Shown: positions 22,594 through 35,196 of the stretch, piece by piece
Layout of the letters: each line of letters begins with the position of its first letter
How positions within the stretch are numbered: the first letter of the stretch is position 1
The notes under the pieces: generated by a model
The model's database searches: none
The model's input: the letters and a program-made list of their open reading frames with translations, nothing else
Told to the model about the DNA's origin: nothing
Position numbers and translations under genes: made by a program
Assembly: GCF_001625195.1 (NCBI RefSeq)
Contig: NC_054390.1
Location: 6,483,222-6,547,221, forward strand
Reading direction: 5' to 3'
Length of the DNA stretch: 64,000 bases
DNA from: Drechmeria coniospora
Lineage: Eukaryota > Ascomycota > Sordariomycetes > Hypocreales > Ophiocordycipitaceae

Positions 22594-23899
22594 TCAGGCC
22601 TTGCGAGGACGGCCACGACGCCGCATGGCTGGCAGCTCCTGCACATCTGCTTTTTCCGATTTGGCTGCTTCCTTGGACCGGGCACCACGCTTCGGTTTGC
22701 CTTTAGGGCCAGCTTCCGGTTCCGACTCAACGTGCTCATTTTCATACGCAGAGGATGTGACACCTACCCTTGACGACTTCTGTCCTTTGCCACCAGTGGT
22801 ACCTTTGGTCGCTGCTTTGACCCTGGTCTGCTCCGTGACCTTGGCAGCAGGTTTGCGAGACTTCTTCGCCGCCGCTTCCTCCTCCTCCTTGACCCCATCC
22901 TCGGTCTCGTCCTCGGTGCAGTCCGCGGGGGCAGCCTTCCTGGCGGGCGCCGCCTTCTTGGCCTTGGTCGATTTGGACGTCTTTGCCTTCTTGGCCACCG
23001 CATCTTCTTGGTCATCTGCCGCCTTCTTGGCCTTGGCCGCTTTGGACGTCTTTGCCTTCTTAGGCACTGCATCTTCTTCGTCATCCGCCACGTTCTTGCG
23101 TCCTCGCTTGCCAGTCTTTTTCTTGAGAGCCTCGTCTTCCGACTAAAAGATGCAGAGTAAGTGGGTCAGGAGTCTTGATCAAGAGAGGCAGCGCAGCAAG
23201 ACTAACTTCAGAAGCGGCGGCGGCGGCAGCAGCCTTCTCTTTCGCAGCCTTTTGCGCTTTCGTCAGGTGAATCCCCTTTTCTCCGAGTTTGTTTTTCTCG
23301 GGATCCTGGGCGTTTGTTAGAGGCCACCATCGCCGACAACGTCACGCGGCGCCGCTTGGCGGGCAACATACGCCTTTGAAATCCTCGGCGTCGATATGAC
23401 CCTGCGTCACGCAGCGACGAATCTTTTCCTGCATCTTGCCGTCTCTGCGTCGCGTTAGACCCGCCAGTACCGGACGAGGGAAAGAACTCACACAAGCTCG
23501 TCGAAGCCGTCTATCATGTCAAAGTCGTACGTCCCATCGTCCTTGTCGCAAAGCTCCCGCAGATTCAGCACCTGGGCGCCCGAAACGCAACCCCTGGCAC
23601 AAAATATCAGACGCTGACGGTCCCTGCTGTCCATGGCTGGTCGCTCGCTCACCAGTGCTTCCAGCTCCAGCTGCCATGCTCATTAATCTCAACCCAGGTG
23701 CCGAAGCGAATCTCTCCCTTCATGATCTTGACCCCGTCGGCCTTGCAGACGGAATCCTTGCAACCGGCCCGGTTGTTGGGTGAAGACTCTGGGCGGGACC
23801 GTCAGCACGACGTGGTGGACGCCGAACGGCCACCGGACCGAGCTCGGACTGGGCTTTCGAGTACCAGCTAAGCAACATACCGATTCGATACTGAGGCAT
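22594..23899 (-). CDS. Stand-alone PARP-type zinc-finger protein with AT-hook-like tail
   Basis: Six exons on the minus strand, 23899-23881, 23788-23653, 23593-23492, 23444-23372, 23305-23207 and 23142-22594, give 325 residues. All five introns are GT-AG and in phase, and several have a CTAAC branch site. The first about 60 residues form one PARP-type finger, CX4C..HX2C. The Cys pair is in GCKDSVC, with the His and last Cys in KHWGC after GEIRFGTWVEI. In PARP1 and DNA ligase III this fold recognises DNA nicks and ends. A short helical segment follows (MQEKIRRCVTQGHIDAEDF). Then comes about 180 residues of Lys/Ala/Glu-rich sequence with two near-identical AKKAKTSK blocks, ending in an AT-hook core RRRGRPRK. 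There is no PARP catalytic, BRCT or ligase domain. It is probably a nuclear DNA- or chromatin-binding protein. Confidence 0.88.
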
Positions 23900-25021
23900 G
23901 GTCGCAGTCTCTTGTTGCGACGCTGATGTGAGATGGCTGGTGATCTCTGATCACGGCTGCAGCGCCAGCAGGAGTGCGGCTCGTGCTTGCTATCGGAGCT
24001 GCTGATCCAGGCGCGGTAGCGTCGCTGCTTTCGCGTCAAGCGGAAGATGAGAATTCCAGATCGACGTTGTCTCGACACGATGTACCGGTCCTCTGTCGCC
24101 TGAAACACGCGCCTGTGCAGGCAAAATAGACAGCTTTGCCAAATGTGAATAATACAATTGCAGTAAAAGGCAAAGGGAACTGGGAGAGATGCAAGAGGAA
24201 GGGACGGCGGGCGGAGGAACAACCTGACGAGCGGTAGGAACCCAAACCTGCTATTATTACTACAATCCATGCACAGTACGGAGTAATACGGAGTACGGAG
24301 TACATGCAATGAATTACACTGCACAATACCAGGCAGCAACAACTAGCAGCCTGAGCGCGGGGAGGCACAAGTAGTGGGACTTTCACTACTCTGTACAAGT
24401 ACAGTGCTCTCCTTCAGACATGTAAGCACCGAGTACTCCGTACTCCGTACTGCACTGTACTGCACTGTACTTCACTGTACTGCACTGTACTTCACTGTAC
24501 TGTGCTGTACTTACAGTAGCATACTGTAAGTATACTGTACTTTCTTCGTGTGTGTAATTGTATGCACAAAACAGGTTCTCGTACTCGTGCATGTTAAGTA
24601 CTTGTCCCACCGACTCCCCGCCCCGAGTCACTGATAGCATTAACCAGCCTGTCGCGTGTCCGCTGCTTTACTTCATCAATCCACTTGTCCCAACAGGCTG
24701 CCATCTCGTGTGACATGATGGGACGGCAGATGATTGTGAGTGAGTCGTGGCAGACGTCTGCGTCTACCCTTGCCTTCCACAATTATCGTCCTGAATTTAT
24801 CGTCCATTTCTCCTCACCCATTCCAAGCATACGGCTGATCCATGCCGCCGCTACACTGAGCGTATGCCTGTCTAAACGACGTGATCCCCTCAAACACACC
24901 CCAGACCGACTCCGCCCAGGTACTTATTATTGTGCGCTTCCACCTGCGCAGGTAAACGTATTCGCACACGCACGTGCGTGTGTATGGCATCCCATCACAT
25001 TGCATCCCTCCTCAAGCACCC
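23900..25021. other. Intergenic region rich in GTAC-containing repeats
   Basis: About 1.1 kb between the PARP-finger start and the ATR stop. It holds TACGGAGTA motifs at 24276-24303 and 24434-24452 and a tandem 10-mer array (listed separately). No gene is seen. Confidence 0.6.
24446..24520. repeat. Tandem 10-bp minisatellite (ACTGTACTGC-like)
   Basis: Seven or so head-to-tail copies of a 10-mer, ACTGTACTGC or ACTGTACTTC. Degenerate copies continue to about 24540. The unit shares the core GTAC with the dispersed motifs of the window. Confidence 0.85.
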
Positions 25022-28000
25022 CTACAGAAACGGACACCAACCAATGTACATGGCAGTCAAGTTCCGGGCATCGACCGCTTGCTCAATCAGCTCGGCCACC
25101 TGTCCCTCGACGCTCAGCGGAATGCTCTCGTTCGGCAGCAGTCCCCGCACCTTTCTCTTGATGCTGTCCACCACGCTCTGCGGCTGCAGCCGGACCGCCG
25201 AGTCGCCCTTCCTCGACGTCCGCTTCTCCTTCTGCAGGTCGAGTGTCGGGTCGTAGATAAAGGCCTCCAGGATCGTCATGAGCGTCTCCTCTTGCTGCCG
25301 GAGGATGCTCAGCGTCAGCTCCGACGACTTTCGGAATGGTCCCTCGTAACCGTAGATGCCCATCGCCGCCACCATGTTGTGTGTGAGCCGGAACGGCACT
25401 CGCTCGGGCTTGAGGAACGTCAGCCCCTTGTCGAAGAGGCAGTTGAAGTCGACGTGGAAGATGCCGCCGTTGCCCTCCTCGAGGTTGACGTTTTCGCCGT
25501 GCCGGTCGCCGAGGCCGAGGATCGTGCCCACCATCGACATGACGGCGCACGAGCGCGTGTATCGCAGCCGTGCGGCGAACCAGGCGGATGGATTCGGAAA
25601 CTGCTGAATGAACCACATGGGGAGTACCGGCGGGAACCGGCCCAGGACGTCGTCGGAAAATATCCTGCTCTTGCTGTCCGACAGCGACGCCTCGTCCATC
25701 AGCTGCTTCAGCATCTGGTAGTCGGGGTATATCTTCTGCGAGTTGTATATGTTCAGGAGGATCTCTCGCATCGTCCTGATCCCGGGCACCCACTCGATGA
25801 TGCCGCACTCCTCGTTGAGCGGCACGACGGCGTACGTTCGGATGTACAGCTGCCTCCGGCTCGAATCCGCATCTCGCTTGAGCGACCGGTTGATGATGCC
25901 GTTGAACTCCATCAGTCGCTGGTCCGTCCGAAGGTCGTCCTTGGGCTTGATCAAAAGCATGTAGCTCTTGCCGTCCGATCCTCGCGCCGTGAGGCGTCTA
26001 GGCTTCGCGAGAGAGCTGAGGACGAGAACTTCGTCCAAGAAGCACTGAATCGTGACGACGTCCCGCGAAAAGGCCTTGTGCTTCTTCACATGTTCCGACA
26101 CGGCGGGGAGCGTCGCCGTGAGCGAACCCTCCACCGGCACAACCAGTGGACAGGGCGTGCACTTGTGCTGGAATCGGAGATCGCGCGAAAGGCTGGCAGT
26201 CACCGACTTGTTGCCGTGGAAATCGCCGTGGTGGCAAGCGAGGAGGAGCTGATCCGCGAGCTTCTCGCCCGCCCTGATGAGGTACTTGAGATCGTGCGCC
26301 GTCCCGTCCACCTTTCTCGAAATGCTCTGCAGAGTTTGCACGATCTGCTTGCCGCGAGCCTTCCGCTCGGACACCTGCTTCGTCGTGATGGTTCCGATGA
26401 GACTCCAAAGCGCTTGCCGAGGATGCGCCTCCACCACCTTGACGATGATGTGCGTCAACCGCTCAAAAACCTTCGGGTTTGGATGGGCGATGCGCGCCAC
26501 AATCTGCGGCAAGGCCGTGTAGAATATGTAGGCCGGCAGTCGGTGGATGTACTTGTCGAGAAACGCGTGGAGCAGATTCAGCTGCTCGACCCTTCGCTTG
26601 TGCAACTCCTTCGAGAGTGACACTTTGCCTTCGGGCGGTTTGTCCACCTGAGCGCCGAGATCCAACCACAGGGTCAGAATCCGCGGAAGGGTTTGAAAGA
26701 TGTACTTGGTCCCCGAGTTCAAAGACCTGACGTAGTTCTCGATGACTAGTCTCGCAATTTCGCCCGTCACGTAGTTGTCGCTTTGATCGTCCGCCTTCAG
26801 CGGTTGCTCCGACTCCAAGACCTTCTTGTAATGCCGCCCGAGGTAGTAGTGGCCCTTTTCCCACGTCGAAAACGTCTTGGGAGGCTGCTGGTACCTTTCT
26901 CGAAGCGCTCCGGCATGCGACTGCCCCGAGGCGTCGAGCCATTTCGCGAGGAGGAGTTGGGCCCTGGCAGTCACAAGCTTCTGTTGGCTGTTCTGCTTTC
27001 CAGAGCTGGTATCCACCGTGCTCGCGGATGTCCCCGTCTGCGTCATGAGCTTGTTCCGTTCTATTGCGCCCTGGAGCATCTGGATCGCTTTCCTATGATG
27101 CTTGTCACGCCACAAGAGCTTCGCATTCTCAATCGTTGCTGCGTCGTCTCCGAGTTGAGAGGCGTGAAGTACCGCATTGAAGGATTGATGCATGGAGTTT
27201 GATTTTCGTGCGAGGCGAGCGCTGGCAAGCCAGAGGGATGAGATGTCGAAATCACCAAATTTGGGCCTGGTGAATTAGCAAGGACGGCGGACTGGAACCG
27301 CGAGAACATACCTTGTCAGCTCCATGGCAGCCCTCCTGATGCCCAAGAGATACTGCTTGTCGACAAAGTAGGCCCCGATGACCTCGAGGCGACCGTCCAG
27401 CAGTTTCATCGTCCTCTTTCGCTCATCCTCTTCCCCGCTGGATCCGACAATGGCCTCGACATCAGCAAGAACATGGCACTTCAAAAGGAGCTCGTGTGCC
27501 GCCTGCAGGGAAGCCGTGGCCGAGCTGGTCATTTCGAGCGCAATCTTCTCTCGCATGCCGCGAACAGCCCTGTCGAATGATTCAGGGGTGCATTGCTTGT
27601 GCAGCGACCCGAACAGCGCTCCCACGGCGATGTTGAAGTCTTGGACAGCGCTGCCGTGAAATCGACTGGTAAATTTGGTGAGGCTTTCCCATCGACCCGT
27701 AACCCAAGCAGCTTCGACTGCAAATGGCATGATCTTGTTGTCGCCGAAAAGGTCTGTCCGCATCCCTTCCACGTGATTCAACAGCACATCTAGTCGGGTC
27801 AGCAGTGTTCTTGTGTTGCTATATTTCGGTGTGTACCAACCATGTTGCCCTGCCTGCTTCAGGCAGTTGAGAAGGTCCACCTGAACGTCGACGCTGTCCG
27901 GCTGTTCTGCAAGCTGCATCTCGTACCATGTCTGTGCCGCTGTCCATCGACCTGCTTTTTTGTGGCTTAGAATCTGTTGGTGAATGTCTAGTGCGTGGAG

Positions 28001-31000
28001 ATGGGTCGAGATTCCCTCCAGACCGTCTGGCTCGTCGATGTTGGCGTATATGTCTTGTAAGCGTTCCAGAGATCGATTCCGATCCCCAGGCTCTCTCTTC
28101 TGCTGTTCCATTTTTTGGATGTGCCGTTCCAGGTGAAACAGTGCTCTTGCGTATTCGTTGCAATCCGTTGCTCGTTGCGAGATTAACTCGGCTGGAATAC
28201 CGTCCAGGACTTTCTGGATGCTCGCGACACTTTCCTTGCCAATTGCTGTGGATTTAGACGTCCGCTTAGCTTGCACCCATCTCATTGCGTAATCGAGAAC
28301 ACGAAAGACGGCCTAAATTGGTCAGTCCATATATTTGCCTCCGTATCAACGATTCGTTATACTTGCATGGCAAAAGCGCTTCATTTCCTCCTGTTCAGTG
28401 TATGTCGCGTCTTCCGCTACACGGTGCTCCAAGACGCACATCAACTCGCCCACCACTTGATCCTTTTCATCTTGGGTGCTGTGGCTCCCCAGAAGTATGT
28501 GTAGCACCAGGTAGGGAAGTAGGAACTCTGCCGTGGACAGGTCCTTAACGCGAATTACACGAGCGAGAGGCTCAAAGATGAGCTGGGCGAGCGCGTTCTG
28601 CCCTTTGCGGAGAAGATCCATGACGAAGACCCTGAGCCAGTTTCCGTAAGGTCTTTTCGGCTGAAAGATAGGGTATTCCACGGTGACAGGGGCCATTGGC
28701 GCTACCATATATCGCGAACTCAGAAATGGTGCCAAAACTTCGCGAATGTTTTCGGGCAGGCCGATCCACTTCCGATAGACCGTATCTCCGTCAAGGTTCC
28801 CAACTGTATGCTGCGCACAGGCGGCCCTGACGTCACACCGATCGAGTAGTTCCTGCATAGCATATGAAAGAAATCCTTGAAGCTTCGTGTCCGTTGCAGA
28901 CAAGAACGACGGAACCAGCACTTCTTCCAACAGAAACAGTACAAAATCTGTCGTCTCTGGAAAGACCTCAAAATTTTCCAGAACGGCAATAGATCGTTGC
29001 TCCCTCACGGATTCCATTTGATTAGAGTCTAGGCAGCCGATAAGCCCGATGCATTCAACGCAGAGTCGTGAAATATCCATCTGGATGCCGTTGTATTTGC
29101 ACGCGCAGTCGAGAAGCGCTCTCAGAACGATGGTAATTGCACTGTTTGGTCGCTGGCTCACCGCCGAGGTATGTAGAGAGCTCTGGTTGTCTCTCAAGTA
29201 GGGGACAAGCTCCGTTAGAGCCTGATGAGCAACGCCTGAGTTGTCGTGCGCGACCCGCGAGGCAAACACATTCAACGCCTCACCTGTGGTGAGAACCGAC
29301 CGCCAAGAGAGCAATGTCGACTCGACATCGCTCAGTTCAGCAATGTGCGACAGGGGGGGGAGCTTGCAGATGTATTCCATTATAACTCGCTCGTGCTTGT
29401 CCAAGAGATATTTGAGCATCTCGTGCGCAGCCTTGGCGGTCGTCTTGTTGAACGTTGTCCAGTAACGGTTGATGATGAAGAAGGTTGTCTCAATGAGCGC
29501 TTCAACATCCTCTTCATCGAGATGCGTGATCATGGCCGCCCAGCACGACAAGCTTACTTCGCGCAGGGCATCCTGAGAAATCGCAGACAACAAACATGCC
29601 GACATCTAGTACTGTCAGTCAAGAAACACTCCAGAGAAGGATTGGACATACCTGTGGTCTGGCGATCCTCGTGTACGACTTGCAGACCTTGATCATTTCT
29701 TCCAAAGTTCTGATACAGCTTCGTTGTTCTAGAATTGGAGGTTGCGTCGATACCGAGTCGTTGATGACATCAGTCAACCGCGCCATGAGCCCAAGAATAT
29801 GCGACTGCAGAAAGCGTCCCACAACATCGCTCTTCTTGTTCCTGGTTTCATTGCTAGCGCTCATGATGGTAGTTGCCAGCAAGCGCAGTGCTCTATGGGC
29901 CTGTGAATGTCAGCAGAGTGGTGGCAGAGAAAACCGAGTAAGGGAACGCCCTACCACTTGCTGCCGAGTGGCATCGCCGGAGGCTGCAGACTTCAACAGT
30001 TCCATGGCAATCAAGACCGGTTCTGACTGGAAGAGGTCGAGAAGTGAAAGCGGATGAAAATGGGCAGATATTTCATTCAGTCGAGACTTGACGAATTCTT
30101 CCATGTTGTCTGGGTCATGCACTAGCAAAAGAGCCAACGTTGCAGCGAGGTTGGTGCCGTCCAAGAGTGGTTGCCATAGCTCCGTCTCCTGGCGGGCTTC
30201 GGCAATCTTTTGGATGACGTCCTTTCGTTTATCCAATACGAGCCATGGTAGCGCATGTGTCTGTATGAGCAACAAAAGCTCGTTGACGGAGATTTGTAGC
30301 AGCTCTGCAATGGCTCGGCTGCGCTGAGGACGCTGGATCATGTCTTTGGTGGCCATGTAAGCTAGGCTCTTCCAGAATGGTTCGAACATTCGCCGCGGGG
30401 TTGTTGACCGAGACTCTGCAAGGTTCAAAAGCTCGTTGAAAGCAAACGCAGAGACAATGCTATTGCTGCTGCCCAGATACTCGAGGAGCTTGATCAAAAT
30501 TAGGTTAAGCTCATCATCAGTAACGATCTTGCCCAGTTGGCCCCACGCCATGATGCGCGTTTCAACCAAATGAGGCTGGTCATTCTCGGACATCGTTTTG
30601 AGAGCTGCGATAGAGTAGACGCGATTGCGGCAGAGAAGGTCCTCGTCCACCGTACTTGTCGACTTCTTCGGAATGAATGTGGCTAACGTCCTACCAGCAG
30701 CCACCCTAAGCTCACGCACGGAGCTATTTAGAGACTGCAGACACCAGTTACCGGTGATTGAATACTCAATATTGAGGAAGCCGGCATCTTCGCAATGGAG
30801 CACAAATCTTCTGAGGCATATCATGGTTGCCACCCGCGGACGTCTCGACTCTTTGAATACAGGTGACTGAATCAATTTGCCGATAATCAATCGAGCCTCA
30901 CTCTTTGAGGTATGAGAGGATGGTGAGCGAGCGGCTGTGCCACCCCCCTCGCAGATGACACATCTTATATCGGGGGACAAGGCAGGCAGCTCCCAAGTTT

Positions 31001-32809
31001 GGTCAAGGCCATCTGCTAAGCAGCAAATTCTTGAGAGCAGATCGACAGCAAGGCACTGGTTAGCTTCGGTAGCTGTCGCGAATCCTTTCCTGCGAATCGT
31101 TAGTTGGAGTGAAACCGTCAGATGTGGCTGCTGCTCACAAGAATAACTGCTCAAACACTACGACATCATCGTCATCATTAGGAAGGTCTATCTGCAGCGT
31201 TTCATAGATCGCCTGTATGATTAAAGAATGCCAGTCGTTATCCTGGGCCGAAATCTTTCTCCTCTTGGTGGTGTCATGTCTGATTTGAGCAGGTGTTTCT
31301 CGGATAAGGTTCCATCCTTCGACGTACTCGCGCACTTCCCTGGAATGAAACGTGGAGGGATGGAGGAAGTCATCTAGAGGCTGGTGGCGCTGAAAATTTA
31401 TCACTTGTCGAAGCAGCTTGGCACATTTCTGCTGAATGTCAGCAGTGGCGCATTCAACGAATAAATGTCTTCTTTCACATACCCAAATATCGGTGTCTTC
31501 TCCAATCGCCGAGTATTGAGAGGAAAGCAATGTAAGCTCTTGGATGAGTTTCGGGGCGGCCAGCCTCCCGATCGCATACGACTGAATGGAGGCCACGGAT
31601 ATTGCGACCAGGGCTTTGCAGCATGTGAGCCTCGCCTCTTCGCCAGATGGGTCCAGCCGGATCAATTCAACCGGAGATGAGACCATCTCGCTGCATAACA
31701 AAACTAGAAGCGCGTTTGCTTTGTTCCGTGTAGACGAACAGTCCTCGTCGGCAGGCGAGCATTTGACGACCTCGAGGGCTGTCTCAATGAGAGGAATGGG
31801 GGAGCTGTGCATGCTGGTATCCCATCTCTTTTGGACGTGCCTGAGGTCAAGCCAAGTATCCATGAGCCAGGGTCCATTCTGAAGAAACGATGAGATGCAG
31901 GAGAAGGAAGGGTCCTGAGATGTAATTGGGTATGCCAGCACTTTCGCCAAGCTCGCGGCCTGTCGGAGGGCTTGGGCTGCGGAGCCGATGGTGTACGACA
32001 TTCGGGCGTCATAGCAGCCAGATTTTCCAAGAATCTGTTCAAGCGCAAATGGAGGCGGTAGCTGAAGGCTGATAGAGATTTTCGCATTCGAGGTGGGCAA
32101 AGAGGGGTCTTGGAGGCAGTCCAGAGTGCCTATAGTTGTCAGCGACGAGTGGAGGCAACGAAATGGCACGCTTGCCTGTCAAACATGATCGCAAGTATAC
32201 GCCCAGCGATGTGGTCAATCCCCATAATGCGCCTATTCGAGAGACGACGAGCAAGATATACTGCAGGAATCCCTCGATGGACCCTTCCAATTCCACGCAA
32301 TCGGCATGTCCGAGTAAGCGAAGGAGCTGGGGTAGCAGCCAGATCCACAAGGCCTCCCGTCCTCGATACAAGAGCTCTTGGCCATTGTTGACAAAAACGA
32401 GGACAGATGGTGTTTCTTTGATGGTGAAGCGCAGAAAATTGATTGCTTTCAAAAGCTCCGAGCGGACGTGCGATCGGTCAACGAATGGTTTATCGAGCTT
32501 GATTCCTTCCAAAGCAACGCGGCAATAGACATATACAAGCATATGGTTATGTTCTACCCGGTCACTGGTTGATTTGAGAAGCTCAGGATCGTCCTTGACG
32601 CGCTGGATGAGGGCGAAGAGGCCTTTCAGCTCGCTACTGTCGTCGGACCGTGTCGATTTGCTGGATGTTGAGATGTTTTCGACAAGTTGTGCAGCAAGAG
32701 TCGAAGGAGGCGGGCCAGTTGCGAAGCCAGCGATCTCAGGAGCTGCTTTTCCGTTGCCACCAACATCCTCAGCCATGATCCATTTGACTCCGTCGACTGC
32801 CCGAGGCAT
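25022..32809 (-). CDS. MEC1: ATR/Mec1-family checkpoint kinase (PI3K-like protein kinase)
   Basis: Seven exons on the minus strand: 32809-32176, 32129-31139, 31089-29955, 29900-29652, 29605-28367, 28312-27312 and 27266-25022. Together they give 2497 residues with all phases consistent. The order is N-terminal HEAT repeats, a UME region (around MSACLLSAISQDALREVSLSCW), FAT, kinase and FATC. The kinase shows the catalytic loop LGLGDRHGEN (Asp near residue 2337) and the metal-binding HVDFN (Asp near 2356). The last about 32 residues are the FATC, ending GWCPFL. The UME region and lack of extra domains point to ATR/Mec1/UvsB rather than Tel1/ATM or TOR. With its Ddc2/ATRIP partner it senses RPA-coated single-stranded DNA. 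Two introns appear to be GC-AG (28366-28313, donor CAT|GCAAGT; 32175-32130, donor ACAG|GCAAGC). The first is forced by phase. The second is less certain, because a weak GTTTGA donor is also in phase. Confidence 0.95.
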
Positions 32810-33224
32810 TCGATGTGGATGACAGTGGCAGTATTACTGGGGTGACGCGACGACAATGAGGGGCATCACGATATCACGTGACCAACTCAAGTCCAAAGCA
32901 CCACCGACAGTAATACTCAATACCGCAGAGCTAGTACTATTCGAACCATCATCCTTACTGCTTGGTCTCGTTCCATCCAGTTTCCATTTTGATTAGACTT
33001 CTTTCACCTCGTCCCAGCTTATCTCGGATGAAGCGCAATCGCTGCCTGCTCCAAATGAGACATGTCCGACTGCCGCATTATATTTCGTTTATTCATGCAC
33101 ATTGATCTACCACCTTGGCACAGTGTAGCCCCCAAGGTCTCCAGTTCTATGCCTCCTCTGATCCATTCTCCATGCGCACCCAATGTCCGCTTGCTTTCAG
33201 TCTTCATATTGTACGGTGATGGCA
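32810..33224. other. Short intergenic region upstream of ATR
   Basis: 415 bp between the ATR start and the stop of the Hsp70-like gene, both on the minus strand. It contains a TCACGTGAC palindrome-like site at 32874-32882. No coding frame is supported. Confidence 0.55.
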
Positions 33225-35196
33225 TCATGCGTCATCCCTGTCATGGTCAGACCGCGACATAACCGGCAATATTGCCACCTGCAACTCACCTCCGAGCTTG
33301 GCCGTATATGTTATCATGGCTGACCCGTAGCAGGCCTCGATGACGCCACTGAGACAATAGTATCGATGCCAGCCCATCAGTCTCATCCCCGCCTCCTCCT
33401 TCGCGGCCGTTGGGATCATGTCTAGATCGAGACGCAGGGTGGCGACGCAGTATGTCCTCGAGTTGACATGCACCGGCGGCTTCCCCTCGTCGTGGTGGGC
33501 AAATATTTCAATCTCGGTTTGCGGCGACTGTCCACCGTTGACGGGGATATCGCATTGATACTCGATGGACGACGGTCTATCCTCTGGATACGATTGACCC
33601 TTGCTTGGCGTGTTGGTTTTCTTTGTCAGCGATAATCTGGGGGGAGCTCACCTTCTCGATGAACCAGCACATCTCTGCCACGACCATCTCCTCTTCCTTG
33701 GCCGACCAGAAGCTGAGGCCCGAGTCAGCCACAATCATGATGGTCGATTCTAAGTATTGGCTTACGCTTCCCTCGGATCATGTCTCATCATGTCATACTT
33801 TGCCAGAAGGCAAGTGCCGTACGATTTCCTCGCCACTCGCGATGCGATTTCCACTTGCGCCGCTCCTGGCTGGTATTGGTTGAGGCCATGGATCACTGCG
33901 CCTTTGACGACAGCGATCCACCCGTTGTCAGGCTGCAGCACCTTGATACCGGCGCCGATGGCATCTCGGACCTGGCACTTGAGATGGCGACTTTGCCCGA
34001 AGCCGCCGACGAGGACCACGGCAGCTACATCATTTCCTGCCATCGCTATTTGCTCGCTGATAAGGCCAATGACGTCTTTCATGATAGGATCAAAGATGCG
34101 CGTCATCATGTCTTCAGGCGGAACCGTAAACCGATTACGCCTTAGACGAAGACTCTCATCGACACGAATGATCAATGGCTCTCCTTTGGGTGAAAAGTCC
34201 TTCTTGAACTGTGCTACCAGGTCAGGATCAGACAAGAGACCACGACTCAGCCGACGTACCGATTCAAATTCGTTGAGCGCCAGGACGAGCCTCTCGTCCG
34301 TCCAGAACTTGTCACCGTGAATCTGCTTCAAGTACCGACGGAACCTCTTGTTGAGCATCGATGAACCGCACTTGCCGCCGGTGCCACCGGTCACCTCTTT
34401 GACCTCGAGCCTGTCCAGACGGGTCACTTCATACGAGATGAGGTCGACTGTTCCGCCGCCGGCGTCGCATACAACAAACTTCCAACCAAGCCGAAGGGCG
34501 GAGGGGCTTAGGCTATTGATGGTGTACAGTGCCGCGGCTTCCTGAGAAATGTAAGCGCAGTCCGTCCGGTGGCCGCCCAGCGGGACCGTCTCACAGGCTC
34601 TGTGATTAGCTGTATCCTCTGGTTCCCGCAGAAGCCGGCCATGGCGGCAGCACGCTCAGTAGCCTGCTTCGCTGCGTTGGACCAAATAGCCGGCACCGTC
34701 ACGACAAAGTCCATAGGAGTGGAATATACCACCTCGGGCGACAGACTCTTTTCCAAGACGCTAATGAAATGCCTATAGAGGCATGAGAGGTATATCTTGG
34801 TCAGCTCTTGCGCCGACTCGCCATCTTTGCATTCCCTTTCAGGTTCCTCTAGCTTCCTAGTCAATTAGTGTTACTTCTTGTTTCCATCGGCGGGTGGTTG
34901 GATAAAGGATGAGCTAGCTAACAGTTTGAAGAATCGATAACGTCTGGCCGACTCGGGGACTTGAAAACCCCATTGCCAGCCGGAAGCGACCCTGCGAAGC
35001 TCTGTCGGGACCTTGAGGCTGCTCTGGAACGAATTGGCCGATGGCCAATTTGATATTACGTGCTGGACATCTGGCTGCGCAAGTTAGTCAAAGAAGCCTT
35101 GAAGCCTGAGCAGCTTACACGGCTCGTCTCTGCCCACGCGACGCCTGAATAGGTTGTCCCAAAGTCAACCGAGACGATAATTCTCCTGTCTCTCAT
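33225..35196 (-). CDS. Hsp70-like ATPase (actin-like fold, fungal divergent clade)
   Basis: Six exons on the minus strand: 35196-35119, 35074-34923, 34856-34595, 34541-33766, 33712-33652 and 33599-33225. They total 567 residues, all in phase. The nucleotide-binding fold is visible: phosphate-1 loop DFGTTYSGVAWA at residues 10-21, phosphate-2 loop CDAGGGTVDLISYE, and adenosine loop VLVGGFGQSRHLK. This is the HSPA12-like or fungal Hsp70-like group, not a canonical chaperone. The C-terminal third lacks the Hsp70 peptide-binding domain with its EEVD end and instead has a beta-rich module (TEIEIFAHHDE, YCVATLRLDLD). Many filamentous fungi carry several such genes of unknown role. The fifth intron ends in AAG|GGT, the least typical acceptor. 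It is divergent from the coiled-coil gene at 35617. Confidence 0.9.

Noticed and set aside
22394..23146. Plus-strand 250-codon frame (Ala/Ser/Phe-rich)
   Set aside because: It is antisense to the Lys/Ala-rich last exon of the PARP-finger gene.
24974..26620. Long plus-strand open frame (548 codons)
   Set aside because: It lies entirely antisense to the ATR kinase exon and has Arg/Leu/Val-rich shadow composition with no domain.
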